A stretch of DNA of 64,000 nt. Source: Euptelea pleiosperma. Lineage: Eukaryota; Streptophyta; Magnoliopsida; Ranunculales; Eupteleaceae. The stretch spans positions 31,344,096 to 31,408,095 of the forward strand of contig CM068543.1 of the NCBI GenBank assembly GCA_035048495.1, written 5' to 3'. Under the pieces are notes generated by a model, which was given only the letters and a program-made list of their open reading frames with translations, was not told the DNA's origin and made no database searches. Positions within the stretch are counted from its first letter, which is position 1; every line of letters starts with the position of its first letter. Shown here one piece after another: positions 41,620 to 53,092 of the stretch. A program made the translations under genes and the position numbers.

Positions 41620-42225
41620 CAAGTGAATGGGAAGTGGCTGGAACAGAAGCTTGTCACGGAGTTGCTGAAACCGAGCCGATGTAAGTCCCTTGGTAAAGAT
41701 ATCAGCAACTTGATCGACGGTGGAGATGTACTTAACGACGATGTCCTTCCGCACCACTTTTTCCCTCACATAGTGATAATCGACTTCAATATGTTTGGTG
41801 CAGGCATGGAAGATAGGATTAGATGCAAGAGATAAAGCACCCACATTGTCACACCATAACACCGAAGAGGATGAGAGGCGAACATGGAGATCGTTGAGGA
41901 GCATACGCAGCCAATATAGTTCAGCTGTAGTGGTGGCCATGGAGCGATATTCCGCTTCAGTACTGGAACGAGAAACAGTAGGCTGCTTCTTGGCACCCCA
42001 TGATATAAGGCATGGGCCAAGATAGATACCAAAGCCAGTGGTGGAACGACGATCATCAGGGGATCCAGCCCAGTCTGCATCAGAGTAACCAGTCAAAGTT
42101 AGAGATCCTTTACCAAAGAAAATCAAGGCTGCCTTTGAGATACTGTAGGATTCTCTTGGCAGTTGCCCAATGTGCCGTGGATGGAGAATGCATAAATTGA
42201 CATATCTGATTGACAGAAAAGGCAA
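41620..42225 (-). pseudogene. Ale-like RNase H domain
   Basis: Frame with YSDADWAGSPDDRRSTTG, ISWGAKKQPTVSRSSTEAEY and VDYHYVRE, followed by VADIFTKGL and a C-terminal tail. These are the canonical copia RNase H blocks. It is separated from the RT frame by stops/frameshift near 42230-42360. Confidence 0.85.
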
Positions 42226-42355
42226 TGTCAGGGCGAGAGTGAGTGTTAAATATTGTAGAACCCCAACAATTTGTTGATATTCAGTGGCATCAGGAAGGGG
42301 ATCACCCTCAAGTCAAGATAATTGGCTCCCTGAGACTGTAGGTGCCGAGTAAGGC

Positions 42356-43108
42356 TTAGCACCAATCATTTTTGGCTTGATGTAAGATGTCAACAGTATA
42401 CTTGGATTGGAGAATATGTAGCCCTGATGAATCCCGATAAGCTTCAATGCCCAAAAAATAGCTCAAGTGTCCAAGATCTTTCATTGCAAACTTATCTTGT
42501 AGCCGTGAGATAAGGGAGGTGATACCTTGAGGTGTATTGCCCGTGATGAGGATATCATCGACATAGATGAGCACTATAATAATAATGTTGTGATCATGAA
42601 GGATAAAGAGAGAATAATCAACCTGAGATTCAACAAATCCAAGCTCGATTAGGGTCGATGATAATCTGGTAAACCAAGCACGAGGAGCCTGCTTTAACCC
42701 GTAGATGGCTTTGTGAAGGCGACATACATAGTCGGGATAAGTGGAATCAATAAATCCATGAGGTTGTTCCATGTATACTTCATCCCCTAGAATGCCATGA
42801 AGAAAAGCATTGGAGACATCAAGCTGACGAATGGGCCAATCATAGTGAACAGCGAGAGCAAGCACAAGTCGAACTGTGGTAGGTTTAACAATAGGACTAA
42901 AGGTTTTTGTATAGTCAATACCGTCTTGTTGATCAAAGCCTTTGGCAACAAGACGAGCCTTGTAACGATCAATTGTGCCGTCAGATTTTTGTTTGATCTT
43001 GTAGACCCACTTGTTACGTACCACATTCTTATGCGTAGGATGTGGTGTGAGAGACCACGTGGCATTATATTGAAGGGCATCAAATTCATATCCCATCGCC
43101 TTCTCCAT
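42356..43108 (-). pseudogene. Ale-like reverse transcriptase domain
   Basis: [54 protein letters not shown] and the catalytic YVDD at 42554-42565 are all present and intact. About 250 residues. The frame is broken on both sides, so no full polyprotein can be made, but the RT core itself has no visible lesion. Confidence 0.9.
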
Positions 43109-44180
43109 TTAGGCAATTTGTTGGCTTGAGAATAACGCATGGGCTCAAGAGGTAATGCCTGAGCATGAAGAGCCTTCAAAGGATGTTTAGTAGAGTAGTG
43201 GAGCTGATAATCTTGGAATACCTTGGGACATCTAGTACCAGCTTGGGTGCGTGTGACCATAGAATGGGAGGAGGAAGCACTTGGCGCCACGTCAGGAGCG
43301 ACACTGGTAACTGAGGTAGGCTCACCAGATCCCATGATATCACTAGTTAGAGTTGCTATAGGTGGAAGAGCATGCTCCATAACAAGGTCCAACGGCTGGG
43401 GTGGTGTGGCTAAGGTGGATGATGAGGGCACCGAAGGCATCGGTAATGGTGGAGGAGTAGGAGGGGATCCTTGTGACATGGCAACATCCCGAAAAGGAAA
43501 TGAGGTTTCATCAAATAGTACGTTCCTAGAGAGAAAAACACGACCGGAGTAAGTGTCTAGGCAGCAGGTACCCACGGTGGTTAGAACTATACCCGAGGAA
43601 AACACATTTTCGACTTCGAAATTCCATTTTATGGGTGTTATATGGACGAAGTAGTGGGTAACATGCACAACCAAATACTCGTAAGAGTGAGTAATCAGGA
43701 GGGGCATTAAATAGCTTGGTAAGCGGATTATTCGATCCAAGGGTGCGTGTGGGTAACCGATTGATAAGATATATGGATGTATTAAAAGCATCAATCCAGT
43801 ATTTATGGGGAACACAAGAGTGAGCTAATAGGGTGAGTCCATGAGTAACGAGAAAAATCATCAAGAAAGATTACATAGTATTTGCAACCACTTATTGATA
43901 AAACCAGAGAAGTCCATATATCCAAGTGAATTAATTCAAGTGGAAACCGAGAAACTCTAGATGAAAGAGAGAAGGGTAGTTGTTTGCTCTTGCCCATTTG
44001 ACATAGCTCACAAAGTCCATCAAGCTAAACCGATTCATGGATAGGGATGTGATGAGAATGACTGATTTTTGTTGGAGCACCGAAAGAGCAGGGTGACCCA
44101 AGCGATGATGCCAAATGGTTACAGAAGCACGACTCTAGGAAGGTAGTAAGATGACTGGATTGATTTGCGGAGGGAGATTA
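43109..44180 (-). pseudogene. Ale-like integrase region, frameshifted
   Basis: Pieces in different frames: a pre-integrase remnant (CELCQMGKSKQLPF) with stops, an integrase core start (LELIHLDIWTS, YVIFLDDFSRYSW at 43997-43803), then HKYWIDAFNTSIYLINRLPT and a C-terminal segment (VFGCACYPLL, KCVFLGYS, 43864-43526). A serine/proline-rich linker precedes RT. At least two frameshifts. Confidence 0.8.
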
Positions 44181-45514
44181 AAGATGTATGGGATACATGC
44201 CATGTTCACTCGGTCCTTGGAACAGAATCCTCCCTGTTAAATTGTCCTTCACAAAAAAATAAGTTGGTGTGAAGACAAAGTGGCAATGATTATCGGTAGC
44301 AAATTTGTGAACAAATATTAAATTTACCGAGGCAGTGGAACAGTGTAAGATGTCTTTGAGCTTAAAGGTAGTGAGAGGGGTAGTAAGTGTTGTCGAACCT
44401 GTGTCAGCAATAGGCAAACCTGATCCATTTCCTACAGCAACATTGTCCTGACCAAGGTACTTGGAGTGGAGCGAGAGATTACCAAGGTCAGCTGTAATAT
44501 GATTGGTGGCACCACTGTCAGTATACCATGTTTGAGAAGGATTCGCAGCATTGGATTGTGCAACCATGGCTGCAAGTTGTTGAGGTGGGTGTCAGCCCTG
44601 AAAGGCATAGTCCATCCTATGGTAACAGTCAATGGCAGTGTGACTAGTTTTACCACAGATCTGACATGGTGGGCGATTTTGAGGCGACCGTGTCATGGAG
44701 TCATTAGTAGGAAAGGCTGGCTTGGGTGGGAAAGAGCCAGATTTGCTACGTTGAGGAGCATATGATGTAGGTTGTTGAGACTTGCCTGAGCCCTGAGGGG
44801 GTGACCAACCCTTGTGATTGCCATGCTTGGAGGAATAAAGTGCCATGCCTCCCGTTTCTGAAATAACCGCTTGGTTTTGATTTTCAAGTAACTAAAGAGT
44901 TCAGCTTGAAATTCATCAAAAAAGAGCGAGGTTGCACGAGAGGCTAGTGATACTGAAGTATTGAATGGATTATATGCTGACGTAAGGCCACTAGTAATAT
45001 AGGAGATGAGATCATCGTCATCAACCAGCTTACCGACGACAACGAGTTGATCAGCCAATAGCTTGGCTTGATGAATATAATCCGAGCACGTTTGGGATCC
45101 TTGCCGAAGATTTTGCAGCTGGCATTTAAGTTGATTGAAACGGAAGCAAGATTGGGATGTAAACCGAGTAGCAAGGGAATCCCATACTTGACGTGCTGTG
45201 TTGAGTCTATAGACAGTGGAAAGAACGCTATCTGACAGTGTAGCATTCAGCCAGCTAAGTATATATTGATCTTTCTTGTTCCAGAGTAAGAAATCTGGAT
45301 TGATCTCTGATTTCGATTTCCCATCGGAGTCACAAAGGTGTTTAGGAGGGCACGATTCAGATCCATCGACAATGCCCATAAGATCATGACTTCGGAGGAT
45401 GGGAAGGAATTGGGATACCCACAGAAGGCAATTCGAGCAATCAAGTTTTATGCTCACAAGGTGAGCAATGTTTGGCATCGTGAAAGAGGCTGCAGCGTTG
45501 GATGAAGATGCCAT
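44178..45514 (-). pseudogene. Ale-like gag and protease
   Basis: Gag starts MASSSNAAASFTMPNIAHLV at 45514 and carries a UBN2-type core (LLWVSQFLPILRSHDL, ARQVWDSLATRF, LKCQLQNLRQG). A frameshift near 44850 moves it to the frame with a CX2CX4HX4C knuckle (44625-44666). A TGA at 44592-44594, possibly once CGA, precedes the protease (WYTDSGATNHIT around 44505-44528). The protease frame stops at 44178. Confidence 0.88.
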
Positions 45515-45560
45515 GAATAAAGGTCAATCGAAGAGATGAGGATCTTGGTAATGGTGCTAG

Positions 45561-45579
45561 CCAAGATGCTCTAATATCA
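45561..45579 (-). promoter_or_regulatory. primer-binding site of the Ale-like element
   Basis: Directly after the 5' LTR the minus strand reads TGATATTAGAGCATCTTGG. It differs at two positions from TGGTATCAGAGC, the usual copia PBS complementary to initiator Met tRNA, both as transitions. Confidence 0.7.
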
Positions 45580-45913
45580 TAAAAGAATGCACAGCCTATT
45601 CTGGCCGTTGGTTATGTGTTCTATTTATAGAGGAGTATCCATGTACAATGCAAGTCGAGAGATATCTCCAAGATCTCTCAAAAATACAAATTCAAAATTT
45701 GAATACAGAATATTACAGAGGATCTGCTGGAGATGTTCTCGTATTTGGAAAGGGAATAAATGTTTCTTTCGCTTGATTGATATCGAGAATATTCGGTAAA
45801 GACCTTTCCTTAACGTGATGGATATCCAGAGGATTAGTGGAGACATTTCTTGATTTGAGGAAGAGATCTCTATCTCTTTCCAATTAGGGAGAAGAGATAA
45901 AGATCGGTTATTA
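45580..45913 (-). mobile_element. 5' LTR of the Ale-like element
   Basis: 334 bp with the same termini as the partner LTR (minus TAATAACCG ... CTTTTA). It lacks the segment present in the 3' LTR. Confidence 0.88.
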
Positions 45914-45918
45914 TGTTG

Positions 45919-46699
45919 CTACGTCATACATATAGTTTAACATAACCCCACATCAAATTGTGTTACAATTTATAAAAGCCAGTCAATGAAATACAACTAA
46001 TTCTCATGACACGTGGATCAATCCCTGTCCATCATTTTATAGGAAACGATGTTCAAATTGCCCCATGTGTTTCTTTCGGTCCACATGTTATACTTTCTGG
46101 CCCACTTACCCATGGATGTTTGCCCAATACTCTGGAGATATCCCTGCACCAAACATCGAGCAATTTGAACATGAAAGTTTTTGCAGTTCTATGGGCCTCC
46201 TCCAAAAGAAAAAAGACGTGGCACAGCTTTGGGGCCCACTAACCTCATGACTTTTGCCTAACCCTTGGTGGACCCACACCAAAATTCAGCCTGATACGTG
46301 ATTTCCAGTCCCTAGATTTGAGCATTTTTCATCCACTGGTGGGAGCAAACTTTTAATCTACCGAGCCATCAAAATCCACGTGGCACTCTTCTGCCCACTA
46401 AACAATGGATGTTTAGTTAATTAGCTAGCTCACCTTTTGGTGGTGATTCCTATCCATTCTATCTAAATACCAAACAAATATATGGCTCAATCCAAAGGCT
46501 AGAAATCACCAATCAGGTCGAATTATTCATAAGTTGGTATGAAGTTGCCACATGGCATTTTGGGAACCTGGATTAAAGCTTTTTAAAACCAAAGTCTAAA
46601 CCATGGGCATATGTGGCGCACGATCATTGGGCACATGATCACTGCTTCAAAAATATTACAACAAGTGGCAAATTTTAATATGAACTTTTATTAGTTAGT
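45919..46699. other. decayed foldback-type repeats, no gene
   Basis: Recurrent blocks (CCCATGGATGTTTGCCCAAT, CCACGTGGCAC, CAATGGATGTTTAG, AGAAATCACCAATCAG) resemble the arms of foldback family F1, but no complete element can be delimited. Confidence 0.4.
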
Positions 46700-47000
46700 G
46701 TGGTAGCACCTTACACGTGGCACACTCGTAGAGATCAGTGACCATATAAATGTTTATCCCATCTCTAGGTGGGCCTATATGCAAAAAAATCAGCCCGATT
46801 AGTGGTTTTTAAGGATATGATTGGAGTCATTTCCATGGGTTGATTTTGAACCATAGATTTCAAGCATTATTTGGGGTACTCAGATCCAAAGGTTTGAAAT
46901 CACTAATCAGACTGATACTTGGTATATAGGTCCACCTAGGAATGAGACAAACATCCATAAGGTCAGTAGCCTCTAAACGTGTGCCACGAGGCTTATACTA
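46700..47000. mobile_element. foldback MITE of family F1
   Basis: Arms ACACGTGGCACACTCGTAGAG ... AAAAATCAGCCCGATTAGTGG and their inverted partners (GAAATCACTAATCAGACTGAT ... CTCTAAACGTGTGCCACGAGG, in blocks). Outer ends diverged. Confidence 0.6.
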
Positions 47001-47188
47001 TTGTCCGGGAAGCGGGTGTGTTGGACATCCTGAACTGTGCTACCCTTGCTCCAACTCAAGTTTTTTCTTTAGAACAGAGGCATTTAATGAGGGAATGAGG
47101 GAAGGTTTTACTTTTGAAAGTAAAGAGGCCTTTCATTGTATCACATGGGTGGGTGGCACTACCGATTGTTGCTTTATAATAGTATAGA

Positions 47189-47377
47189 TGTTGTGAATCT
47201 AATAATCTTTCCATTGATCAACACACATATATATAGCCCTTGATTGGGACGTTACAAAGTAAATGTCGGGACATTACAAAGTAAATGCGGAACCTGTTAC
47301 AAAGTAAATGCCGGTAGTGTAACTGATGCCACATAAGCGGCGGTCAGCCATCGATTACAACCATTACATTTACAACA
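47189..47377 (-). mobile_element. 3' LTR of the Ivana-like element
   Basis: 189 bp, TGTTGTGAATC ... TTTACAACA on the + strand. It contains three imperfect tandem copies of a TTACAAAGTAAATGCCGG-type unit where the 5' LTR has one, which explains the length difference. Confidence 0.85.
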
Positions 47378-47783
47378 CTCCCCCTTGGATGTCTGCCGCT
47401 TTATGAAACTGCCTCGTTAAAATCTTGTTAGAAAAACCCTATGAGATAAAACCTAATCAAAGGAAAAAGAGTACAGTGTATCGACGAATCAAGGTGGTGG
47501 TGATGGACGAGCTTAATACTGCCTCATTAAAACCTTGTCAAGAAAACCCAGTGGGATAAAACCTTATCGAAGGAAAAAGAGTACAATACACAAAAGATCA
47601 TTGATAATAATATCTCATTATAAGTACACTCCCCCTGACGTGAACTGGCATGGTCAAACGAGAGTGTCAACGAGAAAGTTCATGAAGTTGACGCATACCT
47701 ATGCAGTATACCAGTTTCTTGAATGTAGACGTAGGTAACGCCTTGGTGAATAGATCTGCAAGATTGTCATTTGAACATATCTG

Positions 47784-48062
47784 CTAGACGTCAATATTGC
47801 TATTTTGTTGAAGCTCATGATTGAAAAAATACTTTGGTGATCGCATACATTTAATTTGTGCTATACATGCGGCGTTATCCTCATATAACATCGTTAGAGC
47901 TTCTGTGATTGAATGAAAACCACATGTGTTCCGAATATGGTGGACTACAGATCTCAACCATATGCACTCGCGGCTAGCTTCATGGAGTGCAAGTAAATAC
48001 GTACCATATTTGCGATCGTACCTTATGAGAATCAGAAAGATATCCAGCGTCTGCATATCCAA
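47784..48062 (-). pseudogene. Ivana-like RNase H fragment
   Basis: Frame with SRECIWLRSVVHHIRNTCG, ALTMLYEDNAACIAQIKC and SPKYFFNHELQ matches the C-terminal copia RNase H (EDNAAC, IKG..KHI..) with decay. Followed by QICSNDNLADLFTK-like sequence in another frame. Confidence 0.75.
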
Positions 48063-48303
48063 CTAATTTTGAAGTATTGGTTGATTCCCTTGAGTATAAC
48101 AAGCACATATCTGTTGTACCACGGAGGTAACGTAATATATGTTTGATGTCGTTCTAGTGTCATAGAGTTGGTGCAGAACTATATCTTGCCAATAAGTTGA
48201 CAGAGAATGCGATGTCAGGTCGAGTGCAACTTGCTATGTACATCAATGCACCAATCACACTGAGGTATGGTACTTCAGGACTAAGGAATGCTTCGTCGTC
48301 TTC

Positions 48304-49020
48304 TCAAGGACGAAAATGGTCCATTTTAATATCAAGTGACCGAACAACCATTGGAGAACTGAGTGGGTGAGTTTTATCCATGTTAAAGCGCTTCAGGACT
48401 TTTTCGGTGTATGTGGATTGGTGTACAAAGATTCCACTTGAAAGATGTTCTATCTGCATGTCGAGACAAAATTTTATTTTTCCAAGATCTTTCATCTCAA
48501 ACTCACTAAGTATGCAGCAGTTTTTGTGAGCTCTTCAGGAGTCACAATGATATTCAGATCATCTACATACACTGCAATTATGGCAAATCCTATTTCTGAT
48601 TTCTTAATAAAAACGCATGGGCATATGGGATCATTAACATATCCTTCTTTTACTAAGTACTCACTTAGACGGTGATACCACATGCGTCCAGATTGCTTCA
48701 ATCCATACAGGGATCGTTGAAGTTTGATAGAGTACATGTTATGTTGTTTCGAGAATTTGCTTCAGGCAATTTAAATCCTTAAGGGACTTTCATATAGATG
48801 TCAGTATCTAAGAGCCCATATAAATATGCGGTCACTACTTCCATAAGGCGCATGTCAAGTCTTTCTGAGACCACTAGACTAATTAAGAACCGAAAAGTAA
48901 TTGCATCATTACTGGGGAATATGTTTCCTCATAATCTATACCCGATCTCTGCGAGAAACCTTGCGCTACGAGTCGTGCTTTATATCTAACGATCTCGTCT
49001 TTTTTGTTACATTTTCGTAC
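48304..49020 (-). pseudogene. Ivana-like reverse transcriptase, frameshifted
   Basis: From 49010: [20 protein letters not shown] and IDYEETYSP. After breaks, 48737-48492 has LQRSLYGLKQSGRMWYHRL and the catalytic AVYVDDLNII. 48495-48304 has MKDLGKIKFCLDMQIEH. All are core copia RT motifs, split over frames with stops. Confidence 0.85.
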
Positions 49021-49520
49021 GAACACCCACTTGTATCCTATTGGTTTTATAACTTCAGGTGTTAGGGTTACAGGACCAAATACTTCGTGTTTTGCTAGTA
49101 AATCTAGCTCTGCCTTGGATTGCTTCTTTTCACTTTAACTAGTCGCTTCTATGTCGACATTCTTCGACAGTGCGTGGTTCAAGATCTTCATCACTATTTA
49201 TGATAGTGAGAGCCATAGCGAATACAAATACATTATCGACAACTATTTTATCATGATTCTATTTTTTTCCTGTACAGACATAATTTATTGAGATCTCTTC
49301 ATTTACAGGTACCTAAGCCTCTTCTGGGACTGTCTATTTGAAAATTATGGATGCGGTACCTGAGTAAGCTTTATCCAACATGTCTGCATCAGTGATCTTT
49401 TCGCTTACAGGTACCTGAGTAAGTTTTCTCCAACATGTCTACATCAGTGATCTTTTCGCCACACAATTTCAGCTGTGAGGTAAAATTTTGAACATCGCAG
49501 AATTACAGTCTATGATTGTT

Positions 49521-49904
49521 TTAAAATCTTGCAGACATAAGTGCATCTAATCGTAGCATGCTTTTGGGAGAATGACAATCTTTTTGGTGATCGTATCGTT
49601 CCTTAAGGTCGTTCCAAAGGGTAAGTGGATCCTTGACGGTAAGGTATTCAGTCTTCAGGCCTTCATATAGGTGGTGGCGTAGAAAAGTCATTGCATTTGC
49701 TTTGTCTTGTAGAGATGCTGCATTGTCAACCTTAATCGTTGATCCAAGGTTCTTAGCATCAAGGTGGACCTCAACATCTAGGACCCAGGAGAGGTAATTA
49801 TTGTCCGTTATGTGGAGGGCAGCAAAATTGAGTTTGATAAGGTTTGACATGCTTTTCATAGAGATGTCAAAGAAGAGAAATAATGTAATATTAGCAAAGT
49901 TCAT
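49521..49904 (-). pseudogene. Ivana-like gag fragment
   Basis: LNFAALHITDNNYLSWVLDV, FLRHHLYEGLKTEYL and LTLWNDLKERYDHQK are typical of copia gag near its N-terminus. The frame ends shortly after LRLDALM. The ATG region near 49855 (MSNLIKLNF) is a likely original start. Confidence 0.8.
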
Positions 49905-52232
49905 GCCCTTATTACGATGATGTACGTATGTAATATAAGAATTTATTATGTAGGCTGATATTCAAATATCCCAATACTTTGATGCACTACAAAGAAGTAA
50001 GAGACATTTTTGAAAAAGTGCAATGCCTACTAATAACCAGGGTTGACAGGGATGCGCCTATGGTCGTCATGTGGACTAGACCGAGGACTTATGCTTCCAA
50101 TCTAGTCTTTCAGCAGTGAAGTGTAAACATTGTGGAATAGTGCTTGTGAAATATGAACCAATTAAGTGAATATATAAACCACAACTAAAACTTCATGTGG
50201 TACTTATTTCACCGCATTTGATGTACTAATGTATAACGCATCTATATTTTTGACATAAGTTGAACAAAGCAATATCTTCTAGGGATAAACACTAAATCAA
50301 ATTTCTAAAAAAAAAATCTTCACTGGTAAGCCAAGTCAGAGCACAAGTGGCCTTCATACATGTGAATGATAAACATTACTTCATGCCTAACAGAAATTAG
50401 AATCACAATGAAAAATTTCATGCATGACTATTATGATGTGCCCATGATAATATAAAAAAAACACATGTCTAACATTTGGATAAAACAGCAATAATAAAAT
50501 GTTATCGAATGAACTTTCAAAACTTGCAATCATGTTCCGACGTTTGAAGTTCAAATCAGTAATTAGTGTGTCCAATTATTTTTTTATTTTTTTAGAATCA
50601 AAGTTTGGTCAATGTGCCAATAGGTTCCTTGTAAGAAAATATCTAGAAGGAACTATCTTTTAAACCTTGGTTTCAATTCATGATTAGACACCTAAAATGG
50701 CTCATCATGATTAGACACCTTAAATGGCTCATCTGGAGATAGCATATGCCAATTTGAATGGTCTAGATTGATGTTATATGTGGATGCATGACAGATTTAA
50801 TTACCATACCATTCAACAAATATGAGAGAATAATCAATTAAGAAACAAATTCAAAATTTAAATATACTTACTACAATTACACTAACAAACCATCAACGTA
50901 TAAAATTGAATGAGAACTTATTAAGTAAAGATTCTCTAGATTTTAAAAGTTGAAATATTATTCTGAGTTACCAAGAAAATAGGAAACTCTTAATAAAATT
51001 TTCTGATTTAAATCTAGAGGCCTATTAAGATAGATGTCATAAAGGAATGTAATTCACTATTACAATTAGGGAACCCACAATTAGAGTCGTCATGACATCA
51101 CTATCAATGGTGCGTTTGGTTTGGGCAACTCAGAGATATTCACGATCACCTCTGATTTGCATAAACTAAATAAAAAATATTGAGCCAACATTTGGATCGG
51201 TTAAAAAAATAAAAAAAAATAATTTTGATATAGTGTGTACTGTCCCATTATATATATATGGTGTATACAATCAAACTTTTATAATTTCAATGATTATTTG
51301 ATGTTTGGTTGTTTTATACTGTTTGCATGTTATGTAGGTCCCATGGAAAAAAAAAACCCATAGCCGTTTGAATGAAGCGAAGGCATAAAGCAATATTTAT
51401 CAAATATAGCCTAACAAACAAGTCCATCTTATGTAATGATTCTAATGTGCATTGAAAAACAACTGGACCAATGTATGGTGGGCCCTACTAGGAGATCTAA
51501 TGGAATGAATCTCATAATATGAATCTTGAAATTCAATTAGGAATCCATATATAAGATTTCAAATAAGTAGATATCATGGAAAATGTTTAAACTGGATTTA
51601 AGAGTCTAAGAGACTATTTCCAAGATAGTCGACTCACTCCTACAATGAAAACTTACTAAATTAGAAACTACCCTAATAGGGAATAATATGCCATTGCCAA
51701 CATGTACATAGAAGTAGCAATCACCAAGAATAAGGTAAGTCAGAGTATTCCATAGATGAATTCAATTGAAAATCTTAAAAAGGATAAGAAATTAGGCAGC
51801 AAATCAATATCTTCTATAATTTTTTTTTTTTTTTTTGTCATCAATTTCATGAGAAAAAAAATGAAGGAACCCACATGTACAGGGCATGAAACATTAAATG
51901 AATGAATGTAACTTCAAGTAGAAAACTCCAATAATATGTAAAAATTCTTGACATAAGATTTGTAAGGTTATTTATTTAGGGAATTTTATCAAGCATGTGA
52001 TGTGCATATTCCACAGATCTGGTAGATTGTTGTCAGGATTCTAAAAAAAAATATTTGTACACATTTGGATCTCAAACCACAACAGTTATTACAGAGTGAA
52101 TACAGGTGGATCATCATAATAGATCTTAACGTTCTACAATAGATCAAGATTCGGGTAAATACCTATTTGAAGAGATTCCACGCTCACAACTGATTCGTGC
52201 CTACCGTCGTTGATAGAAGATGAGAGAATAGA
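49905..52232. other. decayed 5' part of the Ivana-like element, no coding seen
   Basis: About 2.3 kb AT-rich sequence between the gag fragment and the PBS, longer than a normal leader, so foreign insertions are likely. Contains a poly(T) run at 51821-51838 and a possible MITE around 51110-51420 (GTGCGTTTGGTTTGGG ...), without clean borders. Confidence 0.4.
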
Positions 52233-52251
52233 ACTAATCGTACTAATAACG
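52233..52251 (-). promoter_or_regulatory. primer-binding site of the Ivana-like element
   Basis: Right after the 5' LTR the minus strand reads CGTTATTAGTACGATTAG, related to the CGTTATCAGCACGA sequence found at this place in Ivana-type copia elements. Confidence 0.55.
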
Positions 52252-52396
52252 TGTTGTAAATCTGATAATCTTTCCATTGATCAACACACATATATATAGC
52301 CCTTGATTGGGACGCTACAAAGTAAATGCCGGTAGTGTAACTGACGCCACATAAGCAGGCGGTCAGCCATCGGTTAGAACTGTTACGTTTACAACA
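52252..52396 (-). mobile_element. 5' LTR of the Ivana-like element
   Basis: 145 bp, TGTTGTAAATC ... TTTACAACA (+ strand), matching 47189-47377 apart from the tandem expansion. Confidence 0.85.
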
Positions 52397-52500
52397 ATAG
52401 ATAGATTGCACTTTAATTAAAAATATGGCCCTGATGGCACAACAAAGGTTAGTGGTTGCAGGTGGCGTTGTTGATTGCCCGTAAACTATTAATCTAGACC

Positions 52501-52922
52501 AAGGTTTAAAAGGTACCGTTATAACGGTCTGGGGGTGTTACCGTTTTTTCCGTTATAGCGGCCGTTATAACGAAAAAAAATGCTCAGGGGCAAAAATGAA
52601 AAAAATGGGAAAATAACATAAATAATGAAAAAAACGAGCGCTGAAATTGAATTTCAAATTTTCAAAAACAGAAAATAACGAAAATAGACATAATATAACG
52701 GAAAATGACGGAAAAACAGCCATTCTTTTTTCACATTTTTCCAGAAAAGTAACGGTTGTTATTTTCGTTGTAACGGAAAAATAGTGGAAAATAACGGCCG
52801 TTAATTTCGTTATAATGGCCGTTATTTCCTGGGCTTTTTAACGGTGTGTAACGTAACGGGGTAGGTCCGAATCCGTTATAACGACCATTATTTTCGTTAT
52901 AACGGCCGATTTTTAAACCTTG
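52501..52922. mobile_element. MULE-like MITE copy 4 (GGTTTAAA family)
   Basis: Begins AAGGTTTAAAAGGTACCG and ends GATTTTTAAACCTTG, with many internal CGTTATAACGG-type inverted blocks. Flanked by ATCTAGACC at 52492-52500 and 52923-52931, a perfect 9-bp duplication. No ORF. Confidence 0.82.
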
Positions 52923-53092
52923 ATCTAGACCATTAAATTAGTTGGTCACCACTTGGATCCACACAAAAAAAAATCCATTTTTAGAAAAATATGATCAGTG
53001 ATTAAGACCAATTGGACTGATTTTCTTTTTAGGAAAATAGCTAGATGATCACTTGCATGATTCAGATCTAGCTCAGACTCTTTTAAATATTA

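Larger units (their letters stand above)
41229..45913 (-). mobile_element. Ty1/copia element, Ale/Retrofit-like, complete but broken
   Basis: Two direct LTRs (41229-41611 and 45580-45913) are flanked by the 5-bp duplication TGTTG (41224-41228 and 45914-45918). On the minus strand: 5' LTR, a PBS resembling the initiator-Met type, gag, zinc knuckle, protease, integrase, RT and RNase H, then a purine-rich tract (ACTTGAGGGGGCG, 41612-41625) and the 3' LTR. Domain order (integrase before RT) marks it as copia. The small LTRs, the UBN2-type gag and the compact size suggest the Ale/Retrofit lineage. Several frameshifts and stops make it defective. Confidence 0.9.
47189..52396 (-). mobile_element. 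Ty1/copia element, Ivana/Oryco-like, complete but decayed
   Basis: Direct LTRs (47189-47377 and 52252-52396) are flanked by ATAGA on both sides (47184-47188 and 52397-52401). The minus strand carries a PBS region CGTTATTAGTACGA, close to the CGTTATCAGCACGA typical of Ivana-type elements, then a gag fragment, RT pieces, RNase H and a polypurine tract (CCAAGGGGGAG, 47378-47388). Most of the interior, particularly 49905-52230, has lost recognisable coding. Confidence 0.85.

Noticed and set aside
42787..43815. 342-codon ORF on the minus strand as a separate gene
   Set aside because: It runs through the integrase-RT linker of the Ale-like element in a shifted frame; only parts are real pol sequence.
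51110..51420. Possible Harbinger-like MITE starting GTGCGTTTGGTTTGGG
   Set aside because: The right end does not give a clear inverted repeat or duplication.
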